Below, one piece after another: positions 17,219 to 24,398 of a stretch of 64,000 bases of DNA (the first letter of the stretch is position 1; each line of letters starts with the position of its first letter). The translations under genes and the position numbers were made by a program. The stretch lies in NCBI RefSeq assembly GCF_036227205.1, contig NZ_CP109442.1, positions 9,734,001 to 9,798,000 of the forward strand, read 5' to 3'. The notes under the pieces were generated by a model that saw only the letters and a list, made by a program, of their open reading frames with translations, did no database searches and was not told the origin of the DNA. This DNA comes from Amycolatopsis sp. NBC_01480 (GTDB lineage Bacteria > Actinomycetota > Actinomycetes > Mycobacteriales > Pseudonocardiaceae).

Positions 17219-18586
17219 CTACCCGCGGCCGGCGACGCCGAACCGCAGGCCGAAGTTGTCCACTGTGTCCGGTAGCCGGCCGGGCACCAGCTCGGTGCCG
17301 TGCAGCCGGAAGTCGTGGTCCTGCACCAGGTTGCCCAGCACCATCGAAGTGGTGAACAGCACCAGGTCGCGCCCGGGGCACGCGCCCGGGCCGGCGCTGA
17401 ACGGGACCAGGGCCGGGTTCTCAGCGGCAGTGCCGTCCAGCCAGATGCCCGGCGCGTAACGGTCGGCGTAGGGCAGCTGCTCGGCATCGCGGTGGAAGTA
17501 CGGCGTGTAGATCAGGAACGACGTGTTCGACGGCCCCCACGCGGTCTCCGCGCGGCTCTCCCGCAGCAGCGCCGGCGTGGTCGGCCACAACCGCACCGAT
17601 TCCAGCACGCTCGCGCGAAGGAGGGGAAGCTGTTGCGGCTGCGTGAGATCCGCGTCGCCCAATTCCCGCCGGGCCTCGGCCAGCTCGTCCGGGTGAGTGG
17701 CCAGCAACGCCAAGGCACGGAAGACGACGATGCCCGCGGCGTCGAACGCGAACAGCCAATGCGGCAGCTGCCCGGCCGGGTCCGCGTCGCCCTCCGCCGG
17801 TGCCGAGGCGAGAGCGGCGGCGAGGCTGCCCGGGCGGCGGAGCGCTACCTGGCGACGGACGAGGTCCAAGAAGGGCTGCTCGGTCCTGTGGCGCTTCGGA
17901 TGGGCGTAGGCCCAGTTGGCGTCGATCCGCAGCTTCGCCAGGGTGTCGGTGACCTCGCGGTCCTCGGCGGTGTCGCCGCCCAGGGTCACGGTGCGCACGA
18001 TCGTCCACCACTGGGTGTTGAAGGTGTCCCAGTCGAGTTCGCCACCGGAGCGCAGCATCGCCTCGACCGCCTCGGCGGCCGCCTTCGCCCACGGTGCGGC
18101 CAGCTCGTGGATTTCGCGGCCGGGCTGCAGCACGGTTTCGTTGATCTTCCGCCGCTCCGCGCGCTCGGCGCCCTCGGAGATCAGCGCCCCATGGGGCTGG
18201 AAGTGGCCCAGTGCGGCCTTTTTCTCCTTGGTGGCCGGGCTGAACGGCGACGGTGTGCCGGCCAGCAGCGTCCCCACCTCATCGGGCGACAACACCAGGT
18301 CGAAGGACCGCCCGGGGACCCGCAAACGCAGCGGCCCGCTGCCGTAGCGCCGCCGCAACCGCTGGTGCAGCCTGATCGCGCGCTGGTCGAGCTGGAGTTT
18401 CTGGGCCAGCGCCATCGCCCGCGGACGCCGTTTGACGACTCCGCCCAGCAGAGTGGGCAGCATCACCTGAGCGGTCACGCGAAGGGTGTCCGTCACCGAT
18501 GCCCGCGAAAGCGGTTCCATCCGCCGTTGCGCGGCCTTCATCGCCTGCTCCGAGGGAATGGCACTGGGGCCTCGTCGGGTAGCCAT
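17219..18586 (-). CDS. Cytochrome P450
   Basis: A 455-residue P450. The heme-cysteine loop FSAGPGACPGRDLVLF is near residue 415 and the K-helix ExxR is in ESVRLWPTTPALLRES. The I-helix region FAFDAAGIVVFRALALLATHP lacks the usual AGxxTT; a T-to-I/V change leaves no canonical oxygen-activating Thr. ATG 18586 (MATRRGPSAIP) is used because it is the last Met before conserved sequence; an upstream ATG at 18619 is possible. No ferredoxin or reductase partner is adjacent. The start codon lies inside a perfect inverted repeat (18576-18601). Confidence 0.88.
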   Translation of the reverse strand: MATRRGPSAIPSEQAMKAAQRRMEPLSRASVTDTLRVTAQVMLPTLLGGVVKRRPRAMALAQKLQLDQRAIRLHQRLRRRYGSGPLRLRVPGRSFDLVLSPDEVGTLLAGTPSPFSPATKEKKAALGHFQPHGALISEGAERAERRKINETVLQPGREIHELAAPWAKAAAEAVEAMLRSGGELDWDTFNTQWWTIVRTVTLGGDTAEDREVTDTLAKLRIDANWAYAHPKRHRTEQPFLDLVRRQVALRRPGSLAAALASAPAEGDADPAGQLPHWLFAFDAAGIVVFRALALLATHPDELAEARRELGDADLTQPQQLPLLRASVLESVRLWPTTPALLRESRAETAWGPSNTSFLIYTPYFHRDAEQLPYADRYAPGIWLDGTAAENPALVPFSAGPGACPGRDLVLFTTSMVLGNLVQDHDFRLHGTELVPGRLPDTVDNFGLRFGVAGRG

Positions 18587-18601
18587 GGTTCCGGCTACCC
18601 G
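18576..18601. repeat. 9-bp inverted repeat over the P450 start codon
   Basis: Arms CGGGTAGCC (18576-18584) and GGCTACCCG (18593-18601) are perfect inverted copies separated by 8 nt. The P450 start codon (18584-18586) lies at the edge of one arm, so an RNA hairpin would mask the start, or a regulator bound there would block it. Confidence 0.6.
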
Positions 18602-18632
18602 TTTCCCGAAGGGCTCCAACGTCCGGCCCGGT

Positions 18633-18657
18633 GTTTGCCCGCGCGTTCCCCGGGCAC
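18633..18657 (+). promoter_or_regulatory. Weak SigB-type promoter-like site before the Zn-alcohol dehydrogenase
   Basis: GTTT (18633-18636), 15 nt, then GGGCAC (18652-18657), one mismatch from GGGTAC; 36 nt before ATG 18694. Confidence 0.25.
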
Positions 18658-18693
18658 CCGCCCCACAAGACGAGCCGAGCGGAGAGGATGGCC

Positions 18694-19884
18694 ATGAAGG
18701 CAGTGACCTGGCACGGCAAGCGCGACGTCCGCGTCGACACGGTGCCGGACCCGAAGATCGAGGAGCCCACCGACGCCGTCGTGCGGATCACGTCGACCGG
18801 GATCTGCGGATCCGACCTGCACCTGTACGAGGTGCTGGGCGCGTTCATGACCGAGGGCGACATCCTCGGGCACGAACCCATGGGTGTCGTCGAAGAAGTC
18901 GGCGCCGGCGTCACCGGCCTGAAGTCGGGCGACCGCGTGGTGGTGCCGTTCAACATCTCCTGCGGCCACTGCTACATGTGCGGCCACGGCCTGCAGTCGC
19001 AATGCGAGACGACGCAGGTCACCGACCAGGGTAAGGGCGCGGCGCTGCTCGGGTACACCAAGCTGTACGGGCAGGTACCGGGCGGGCAGGCCGAGTACCT
19101 GCGGGTCCCGCAGGCGCAGTACGGCCCGATCAAGGTCCCGGACGGCCCGCCGGACGAGCGGTTCGTCTACCTGTCCGACGTCGTGCCCACGGCGTGGCAG
19201 GCCGTCGAGTACGCCGAGATCCCCCAGGGCGGGTCCGTCGTGCTGTTCGGGCTCGGGCCGATCGGGCAGATGTCCGCCCGGATCGCGCGGCACCGCGGCG
19301 CGGGCCAGGTGATCGGGGTCGACCTGGTGCCGGAACGGCTCGCGCGGGCCCGGTCGCACGGCGCCACCGTGGTGGACACCCGCGACCACCGGCGCATCGG
19401 CGACGCGATCCGCGACCTCACCGCCGGGCGCGGCGCGGACTCGGTGATCGACGCGGTCGGCATGGAGGCGCACGGCGCGCCGATCGGCAAGCTGGCGCAC
19501 GACCTGGTGGGCCTGCTGCCCCAGCAGGTGGGCGCGAAGATCACCGAGAAAGCGGGCGTCGACCGGCTCACCGTGCTCTACGCCGCGATCGACAGCGTCC
19601 GCCGCGGGGGCACGATCTCGCTGTCCGGCGTCTACGGCGGGATGGTCGACCCGATGCCGATGATGGACCTGTTCGACAAGCAGATCCGCCTCCACATGGG
19701 ACAGGCCAACGTGCGCCGCTGGATCGATGACATCATGCCCGTCCTCACCGCCGACGGGGATCCGCTGGGCGTCGAGGGGTTCGCCACGCACAAACTGCCA
19801 CTCGACGACGCGCCGCGCGCCTACGACATTTTCCAGAAGAAGCTCGAAGGGGCGCAGAAAATCCTGCTGCAGCCCGCGACCTGA
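18694..19884 (+). CDS. Zinc-dependent alcohol/formaldehyde-dehydrogenase-like MDR protein
   Basis: A 396-residue medium-chain dehydrogenase. The catalytic zinc site is visible as GICGSDLHLY and GHEPMGVVEEVG, the structural zinc as CGHCYMCGHGLQSQC, and the Rossmann motif as VVLFGLGPIGQMSARIA near residue 190. It resembles glutathione-independent formaldehyde dehydrogenase-like proteins, including the long insert near residue 265. ATG 18694 is preferred over ATG 18688 because GGAGAGG (18681-18687) is correctly spaced only for the former. It is followed by a DUF2795-like gene after 16 nt, probably one transcript. Confidence 0.9.
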   Translation: MKAVTWHGKRDVRVDTVPDPKIEEPTDAVVRITSTGICGSDLHLYEVLGAFMTEGDILGHEPMGVVEEVGAGVTGLKSGDRVVVPFNISCGHCYMCGHGLQSQCETTQVTDQGKGAALLGYTKLYGQVPGGQAEYLRVPQAQYGPIKVPDGPPDERFVYLSDVVPTAWQAVEYAEIPQGGSVVLFGLGPIGQMSARIARHRGAGQVIGVDLVPERLARARSHGATVVDTRDHRRIGDAIRDLTAGRGADSVIDAVGMEAHGAPIGKLAHDLVGLLPQQVGAKITEKAGVDRLTVLYAAIDSVRRGGTISLSGVYGGMVDPMPMMDLFDKQIRLHMGQANVRRWIDDIMPVLTADGDPLGVEGFATHKLPLDDAPRAYDIFQKKLEGAQKILLQPAT

Positions 19885-19900
19885 CCGGGAGGAGACCGCC

Positions 19901-20122
19901 GTGCCCGATGTGCGCGAGTACCTCACCGAAGTGCGCTATCCCTGCGACCGTGCGGAGCTGCTGCGCGCGGCCGCGGCGGGCGGCGCCGGGGACCAGCTGC
20001 TCGGACGGCTGGGAACGCTGCCCGAGCGCGACTACGACTGCGCCGACACCGTCCACCGCGAGCTGGACGGCGTGACCAGCGGCGCCGGCGGCGGGCGCCG
20101 GCCGGGAGACACCGGAACCTGA
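19901..20122 (+). CDS. DUF2795-like small protein
   Basis: A 73-residue protein starting VPDVREYLTEVRYPCDRAELLRAA, with LGTLPERDYDCADTVHREL. This is the short DUF2795 pattern (predicted helix-rich) frequent near actinobacterial stress genes. GGGAGGAGA lies 8 nt before GTG 19901. Function is unknown. Its position 16 nt behind the dehydrogenase suggests co-transcription. Confidence 0.75.
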   Translation: MPDVREYLTEVRYPCDRAELLRAAAAGGAGDQLLGRLGTLPERDYDCADTVHRELDGVTSGAGGGRRPGDTGT

Positions 20123-20213
20123 CTCGTTGGCCGCCGCCGGCACCACGGCGCGTGACCGCTTTCCGAGGCCCGGTCGAGGTGATCGGCGTTTGCCGGACGT
20201 GCCGGAGGGGAAC

Positions 20214-20675
20214 GTGGACGGCATGCGCGCAGCAGGCGAGGTGGCGGTGTGGTGGTTCGGGCTGGCCGCGTTGTGGCTGGTCACCCTGTCGACACCGGCG
20301 CTGCCGGAACTCCTCGCCGGTGCCGTGGCGGCCCTCACCGCCGCAGTGGCGGCCGTCGCCGCTCGCCACGCTCTAGGCGGGCGCTGGCGGCCGAAACGCT
20401 CTTGGTGGCGCTGGGTGGCCGCGTTGCCGGTGGCGGCGGTGCGGGAGTCGGCTCTCGCCTTACGCACGGTGTTCCGCGATCCCACTGCCGGTGGGTTCGA
20501 AGAAGTCGCCCTGCCGGACGAACCCGGGCCCGTGCGGGAGGCCCGGCTCGCCGCGGCCGCGCTCGTCCTCGGCTGCACGCCCGGCACCATGGTCGTTTCC
20601 GGCGGTTCGCGAGTGCTGCTGGTCCACCGGCTTCCGGGCAGCGGCACCCGCGCGCTGCGGCAGGTATCGCGATGA
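20214..20675 (+). CDS. mrpE: Na+/H+ antiporter subunit E (Mrp/Mnh)
   Basis: A 153-residue membrane subunit. Two N-terminal hydrophobic helices (WWFGLAALWLVTLSTPALP and AGAVAALTAAVAAVAA) precede a soluble domain with AALVLGCTPGTMVVSGG and VHRLPG, the MrpE signature. GTG 20214 has GGAGGGG upstream; ATG 20223 is alternative. It opens a seven-gene operon (E, F, G, DUF4040, B, C, D) with each gene overlapping or adjoining the next. The complex exchanges protons for Na+ across the membrane. Confidence 0.9.
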   Translation: MDGMRAAGEVAVWWFGLAALWLVTLSTPALPELLAGAVAALTAAVAAVAARHALGGRWRPKRSWWRWVAALPVAAVRESALALRTVFRDPTAGGFEEVALPDEPGPVREARLAAAALVLGCTPGTMVVSGGSRVLLVHRLPGSGTRALRQVSR

Positions 20676-20922
20676 CGTGGCTCCTGTTCGCCGCCCTGCT
20701 GTTGCTCGTCGGCGGCCTCGGACCGGCGCTCTGGCTCGCCGCCCGTGGCCGCCCGCGGAACGGCTCGTGGGTGTGCAGCAGGCCGGCGCGGTGACCGTGC
20801 TGGTGCTCCTGCTGCTCACGCAGGCGTACGGTCCGTCGAGCGCGGTGGTGCTGCCGCTGGTGCTGGTGGTGCTGGCGTTCGCGGGCACCCTGGTGTTCGT
20901 CCGGCTCCTGGGCCCGCGATGA
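20672..20922 (+). pseudogene. mrpF: Na+/H+ antiporter subunit F, frameshifted
   Basis: The start frame gives MTWLLFAALLLLVGG and one transmembrane segment, then shifts. The homologous continuation PAERLVGVQQAGAVTVLVLL and the last two helices lie one frame away. The span (251 nt) is one base short of a multiple of three, consistent with one lost base around 20746-20757 in a GGCCGCCCGCGG stretch. The corrected product is 83 residues with three helices, the normal MrpF size. The ATGA overlaps on both sides are intact. Either a sequencing error or a loss that would break the antiporter. Confidence 0.8.
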
Positions 20923-21218
20923 CCGTCCTCGCGCAGGTGCTCGTGTTCGCCGGGGTCGCCGTGGTCCTGCTGGCCTCCGCCGCGCTGGTGCGGGCGCGCG
21001 ACCTGTTCACCCGGCTGCACCTGCTCTCCCCGGTCACCACGCTCGGCGCGCCGCTGATCGCCGCCGGACTCGTGCTGGTCAACGGCGTGCACCTCGGTTC
21101 CGGCGCGATCGTGGCCACCGCGGTGCTGCTGCTGGTGACCGGGCCGGTGATCCAGTCCGCGACCGCGCGGCTCGAGGCTGCCCGGCGCGAGGAGATCGAC
21201 GAGGACCTGCCGTCGTGA
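20919..21218 (+). CDS. mrpG: Na+/H+ antiporter subunit G
   Basis: A 99-residue protein with three membrane helices: VLVFAGVAVVLLASAALV, LLSPVTTLGAPLIAAGLVLV and AIVATAVLLLVTGPVIQSA. The conserved RARDLFTRLHLLSP loop between helices 1 and 2 is the MrpG/MnhG signature. It starts at ATG 20919, overlapping the MrpF stop (ATGA). Confidence 0.9.
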   Translation: MTVLAQVLVFAGVAVVLLASAALVRARDLFTRLHLLSPVTTLGAPLIAAGLVLVNGVHLGSGAIVATAVLLLVTGPVIQSATARLEAARREEIDEDLPS

Positions 21219-21451
21219 ACACGGCCGTGCTGCTCGTCGCGCTCGCGCTCGTCGCCGTGTCGGGGCTGGTGGTGATCGCCACGTCCGACCCGAAGCGGCA
21301 GGCCGCGCCGTTGTCGGTGTTCTCGTTGTGCCTGACCGTCTTGTTCGTGGTGTTCCAGGCTCCGGACGTCGCGCTGTCCGAGCTGGCCGTGGGCGCCGCG
21401 GTGGTCCCGCTGCTGGTGCTGCTCACCCTGCGCAAGGTGGACCGGAAGTGA
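21215..21451 (+). CDS. DUF4040/MbhD-like antiporter subunit
   Basis: A 78-residue hydrophobic protein with the motif FQAPDVALSELAVGAAVVPLL, characteristic of the MbhD/DUF4040 domain that in long MrpA proteins forms the C-terminal part. Here it is a free-standing subunit, as in Mbh-type and several actinobacterial clusters. GTG 21215 overlaps the mrpG stop (GTGA) and its own stop overlaps mrpB. Confidence 0.85.
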   Translation: MNTAVLLVALALVAVSGLVVIATSDPKRQAAPLSVFSLCLTVLFVVFQAPDVALSELAVGAAVVPLLVLLTLRKVDRK

Positions 21452-22161
21452 GGGCGCGCGACGGGCTCGGCCTCGTGGGCGGTGCCGGGGTCGCGGCGAT
21501 GCTGGCGGCCGCGTTCGTCCGGCTGCCCGCGGTCGGCGGGGCCTCGCACCCCTACCGCGACCTGGTGCTGCCCGCGGGGCTGGGCTCGGCCATGCCGAAC
21601 CTCGTGTCGGCGGTGAACTTCGACCTGCGGGCGCTCGACACGCTCGGTGAGGAGACGATCGTCGCCGCCGCGGTGGTCGGGGTGCTCGCCCTGCTCCAGC
21701 CGTCGGACCGTCCGCCGAGCCCGCACGGCCGGGTGCTGCCCGTCATTCGCTTCACCGGGTACCTGTTGCTGCCCGTCGCCCTGGTCCTCGGGCTCGACGT
21801 GATCGCGCACGGGCACCTCACCCCGGGCGGCGGGTTCCAGGGCGGCGTGGTCCTGGCGACCGGCTGGCACCTGCTCTACCTCGCGGGCAGCCGGACGGCG
21901 CTGGCGCGGCTGCGGCCCCTCGGGCGGCTCGAGCAGGTGGAAGCGGCGGCCACAGGACTGTACGTGGTCACCGGCCTGTGCGGGCTGGTGGTGAGCGGGA
22001 CGTTCCTGACCAACGTGCTGCCACGCGGCGCGTTCGGGTCGCTGGTGTCCTCCGGCACGGTGCCCGTGCTGAGCGTGCTGGTAGGCGTCGAGGTCGCCGC
22101 GGGAACGGTGGTACTGCTGTCGCGGTTCCTCGACCAGGACCGTGAGGAGGCGACGTCGTGA
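21448..22161 (+). CDS. mrpB: Na+/H+ antiporter subunit B (MnhB-like)
   Basis: A 237-residue protein. The second half has the MnhB domain: VIRFTGYLLLPVALVLGLDV, HGHLTPGGGFQGGVVLATGW and VVTGLCGLVVSGTFLTN. The first 90 residues (LVSAVNFDLRALDTLGEETI) resemble the MbhE-like segment fused in front of MnhB in such clusters. It starts at GTG 21448, overlapping the previous stop. Confidence 0.88.
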   Translation: MRARDGLGLVGGAGVAAMLAAAFVRLPAVGGASHPYRDLVLPAGLGSAMPNLVSAVNFDLRALDTLGEETIVAAAVVGVLALLQPSDRPPSPHGRVLPVIRFTGYLLLPVALVLGLDVIAHGHLTPGGGFQGGVVLATGWHLLYLAGSRTALARLRPLGRLEQVEAAATGLYVVTGLCGLVVSGTFLTNVLPRGAFGSLVSSGTVPVLSVLVGVEVAAGTVVLLSRFLDQDREEATS

Positions 22162-22511
22162 CGGGGATCGTGTCCGGGGCCAGTTACGGCGTGGCCGGGT
22201 GGCTCCTGCTGCTCGGCTGCGCGGGCATCATCCGCAGCCGCCACCTCGTGCACACCGTGGTGTCGCTGTCGGTGGCGCAGGCCGGGACGTACGTGCTGCT
22301 GCTGGCCATCGGCTACCAGGACGGGGCCGGGGCGCCGATCATCACACCCGGGCAGCAGCAGCCCGTGGTCGACCCCGTCGTGCAGGCCATGACGCTGACC
22401 GACGTCGTCGTATCGGCCACCATCACGGCGCTGCTGCTGGCGCTGACCGTCCAGATCTCGCGGCGGCACGGCACCGTCGACCCGGACGAGCTCCGGGCCC
22501 TGCGGGGCTGA
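22158..22511 (+). CDS. mrpC: Na+/H+ antiporter subunit C (NuoK-like)
   Basis: A 117-residue NuoK/MnhC homologue with three helices. LVHTVVSLSVAQAGTYVLLL is the functional helix 2, and the end of the loop plus DPVVQAMTLTDVVVSATITALLL is the MnhC signature (ALVLTAIVI-like). GTG 22158 overlaps the mrpB stop. Confidence 0.9.
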   Translation: MTGIVSGASYGVAGWLLLLGCAGIIRSRHLVHTVVSLSVAQAGTYVLLLAIGYQDGAGAPIITPGQQQPVVDPVVQAMTLTDVVVSATITALLLALTVQISRRHGTVDPDELRALRG

Positions 22512-22514
22512 CGG

Positions 22515-24290
22515 GTGACCGCCCTGCCCGCGCTGCTCATCGCGGTCCCGCTGCTCGCCGCGTGTGTGCTGCTCGGGCTCGGCCGCCGGCTGCCGCGCGC
22601 CGCCGCGGACTTCTTCGCGGCCGGAACCGCGGCCGCGGTCGTGGCGCTCGCGACCGTCCTGGTCACCGCCACCCGGCACGATCGGGTGGTGTCGTGGCTC
22701 GGCGGGCACCGCCCGGACGGCACGCGCTCCACCGGGATCGTGCTCGCCGCGGACTCGCTGAGCGCGGGGCTGGCGTTGCTGGCGGCCTTCCTCACCTTCT
22801 GCGCGCTCATCTACGGCTGGCGCTACTTCGAGGCCGTGGAAGCCCGCTTCCACGCGATGATGCTGCTGTTCCTCGCCGGGATGCTGGGCTTCCTGATGAC
22901 CGGCGACCTGTTCACGATGTTCGTGTTCTTCGAGCTGATGGGCGGTGTCGCGTACGCGCTGACCGGCTACCGCGTCGAGGAGGCGGATTCCGTCCAGGGC
23001 GCGCTGAACTTCGGCGTGGTGAACTCCCTCGGCGCGTATTTCACGCTCATGGGCGTCGGGCTGCTTTATGCCCGCGGCGGCCAGCTCGGGCTCGCCCAGC
23101 TCGGCGTCGCGCTCTCCGGGCACGGCACCGACGCCCTGGTGGTGGCGGCGTTCGTGCTGGTCTGCACCGGGCTGCTGGTGAAGGCGGCGGTGGTGCCGTT
23201 CCACTTCTGGCTGGCCGACGCCCACGCCGTGGCCCCGACACCGGTCTGCGTGCTGTTCTCGGGCGTGATGGTGCAGCTCGGGCTCTACGGCGTGTACCGG
23301 GTGCGCACCACGGTGTTCGCCTCCGCTCCTTCCGGCGCCGCCGTGGACCGCGCGCTGCTCGTCCTCGGTGTGGTGACCGCGGTGCTGGCGGCCGTGCTGT
23401 GCCTGACGCAGCGGCACCTCAAGCGGATGCTCGCCTATTCCACGATCGCGCACACCGGCCTGTTCCTGTGCGGCCTCACCGCTTCCGGCGGCGCGGCGGG
23501 CGCCGGATTCCTCCTGTCGGTCCTGGGGCACGCGGGCGCCAAGGCCGCGCTGTTCCTGCTCGCGGGCATCCTGCTGAACCGGCACCGCAGCGTGGACGAA
23601 GACGAGCTCACCGGACGCGCCCGGTCCTCGCGCACCGAGGGGGCTCTGTTCGTGGTGGCCGCGGTGGCGCTGGCCGGGCTGCCGCCGTTCGGCACGGCGC
23701 TCGGCAAGAACGTGGTGGAGCACGCGACCCCGGGCTGGATGGCCGTGCTGCTGGTGCTCGTCTCGGCGGTCACGGCCGGCGCCGTGCTGCGCGCGGGCTT
23801 GCGGATCTACTTCGGGCTCGGCCGGGTCCCGGAGGAGAACCAGGACGACAAGTCCACCGGCAGCGGGGAAGAACCCGAGACGCGAGGCCATCTCACTCGC
23901 ACTCCGGCCACGATGTTCGCCGCCGTTGTGCTGCTGCTGGCCCTTTCGCTGGCCTCGGGCACCGTGCCGTGGCTCCGCGAGACCGCGGCCATCGCGGGCG
24001 CGCAAGCGGCCGACCACGCGGGCTACCTGCACGCTGTCCTCCCGGTCCTGTCCGCCGGCCCTCCACCGGCACCCGCCGAGGTCGCGTGGACCGGCAGCGG
24101 CCTGCTGAGCGCCGGCGGGGCCGTGCTGCTCGCGCTCGTGGTCGCGGCGGCCGGGCTGTGGTCACGCCGCCGTGCTCCCGTGGCGGTGCGCGAAGCCGTG
24201 CACGCGCTGCACCGCGCGCACTCGGGCCACGTCGGCGACTACGTGGCCTGGCTGCTGGTCGGTGTCACCGCGCTCGGGGCGCTGGTGTGA
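22515..24290 (+). CDS. mrpD: Na+/H+ antiporter subunit D, proton-conducting membrane transporter
   Basis: A 591-residue NuoM/NuoN-type protein with about 14 membrane helices. [24 protein letters not shown] contains the key Glu, [21 protein letters not shown] the helix-7 Lys/His region, and [15 protein letters not shown] the discontinuous-helix Lys. It is the only large ion-translocating subunit here; no MrpA-type second NuoL homologue is encoded. The last 100 residues include charged linker [22 protein letters not shown] 22515 follows mrpC by 3 nt. Confidence 0.9.
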   Translation: MTALPALLIAVPLLAACVLLGLGRRLPRAAADFFAAGTAAAVVALATVLVTATRHDRVVSWLGGHRPDGTRSTGIVLAADSLSAGLALLAAFLTFCALIYGWRYFEAVEARFHAMMLLFLAGMLGFLMTGDLFTMFVFFELMGGVAYALTGYRVEEADSVQGALNFGVVNSLGAYFTLMGVGLLYARGGQLGLAQLGVALSGHGTDALVVAAFVLVCTGLLVKAAVVPFHFWLADAHAVAPTPVCVLFSGVMVQLGLYGVYRVRTTVFASAPSGAAVDRALLVLGVVTAVLAAVLCLTQRHLKRMLAYSTIAHTGLFLCGLTASGGAAGAGFLLSVLGHAGAKAALFLLAGILLNRHRSVDEDELTGRARSSRTEGALFVVAAVALAGLPPFGTALGKNVVEHATPGWMAVLLVLVSAVTAGAVLRAGLRIYFGLGRVPEENQDDKSTGSGEEPETRGHLTRTPATMFAAVVLLLALSLASGTVPWLRETAAIAGAQAADHAGYLHAVLPVLSAGPPPAPAEVAWTGSGLLSAGGAVLLALVVAAAGLWSRRRAPVAVREAVHALHRAHSGHVGDYVAWLLVGVTALGALV

Positions 24291-24317
24291 TTCTTTCCTT
24301 GAGTACGACCAGCGAAT

Positions 24318-24342
24318 GTGTGAGCAGCCGGAAAGCGGATAC
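24318..24342 (+). promoter_or_regulatory. Putative SigB-type promoter of the phosphoketolase operon
   Basis: GTGT (24318-24321), 15 nt, GGATAC (24337-24342): one mismatch from GGGTAC. It lies in the 108-nt gap between mrpD and the phosphoketolase gene. Confidence 0.3.
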
Positions 24343-24398
24343 CCGGTGGGAAAACCCGGTCGTGAGCCGGGCCAGCCCGCAGCCGAAAGGAGTTCCCC

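Noticed and set aside
20672..20794. Programmed frameshifting as an explanation for mrpF
   Set aside because: No slippery heptamer or stimulatory structure is evident, and MrpF is not known to use recoding; a simple one-base loss fits.
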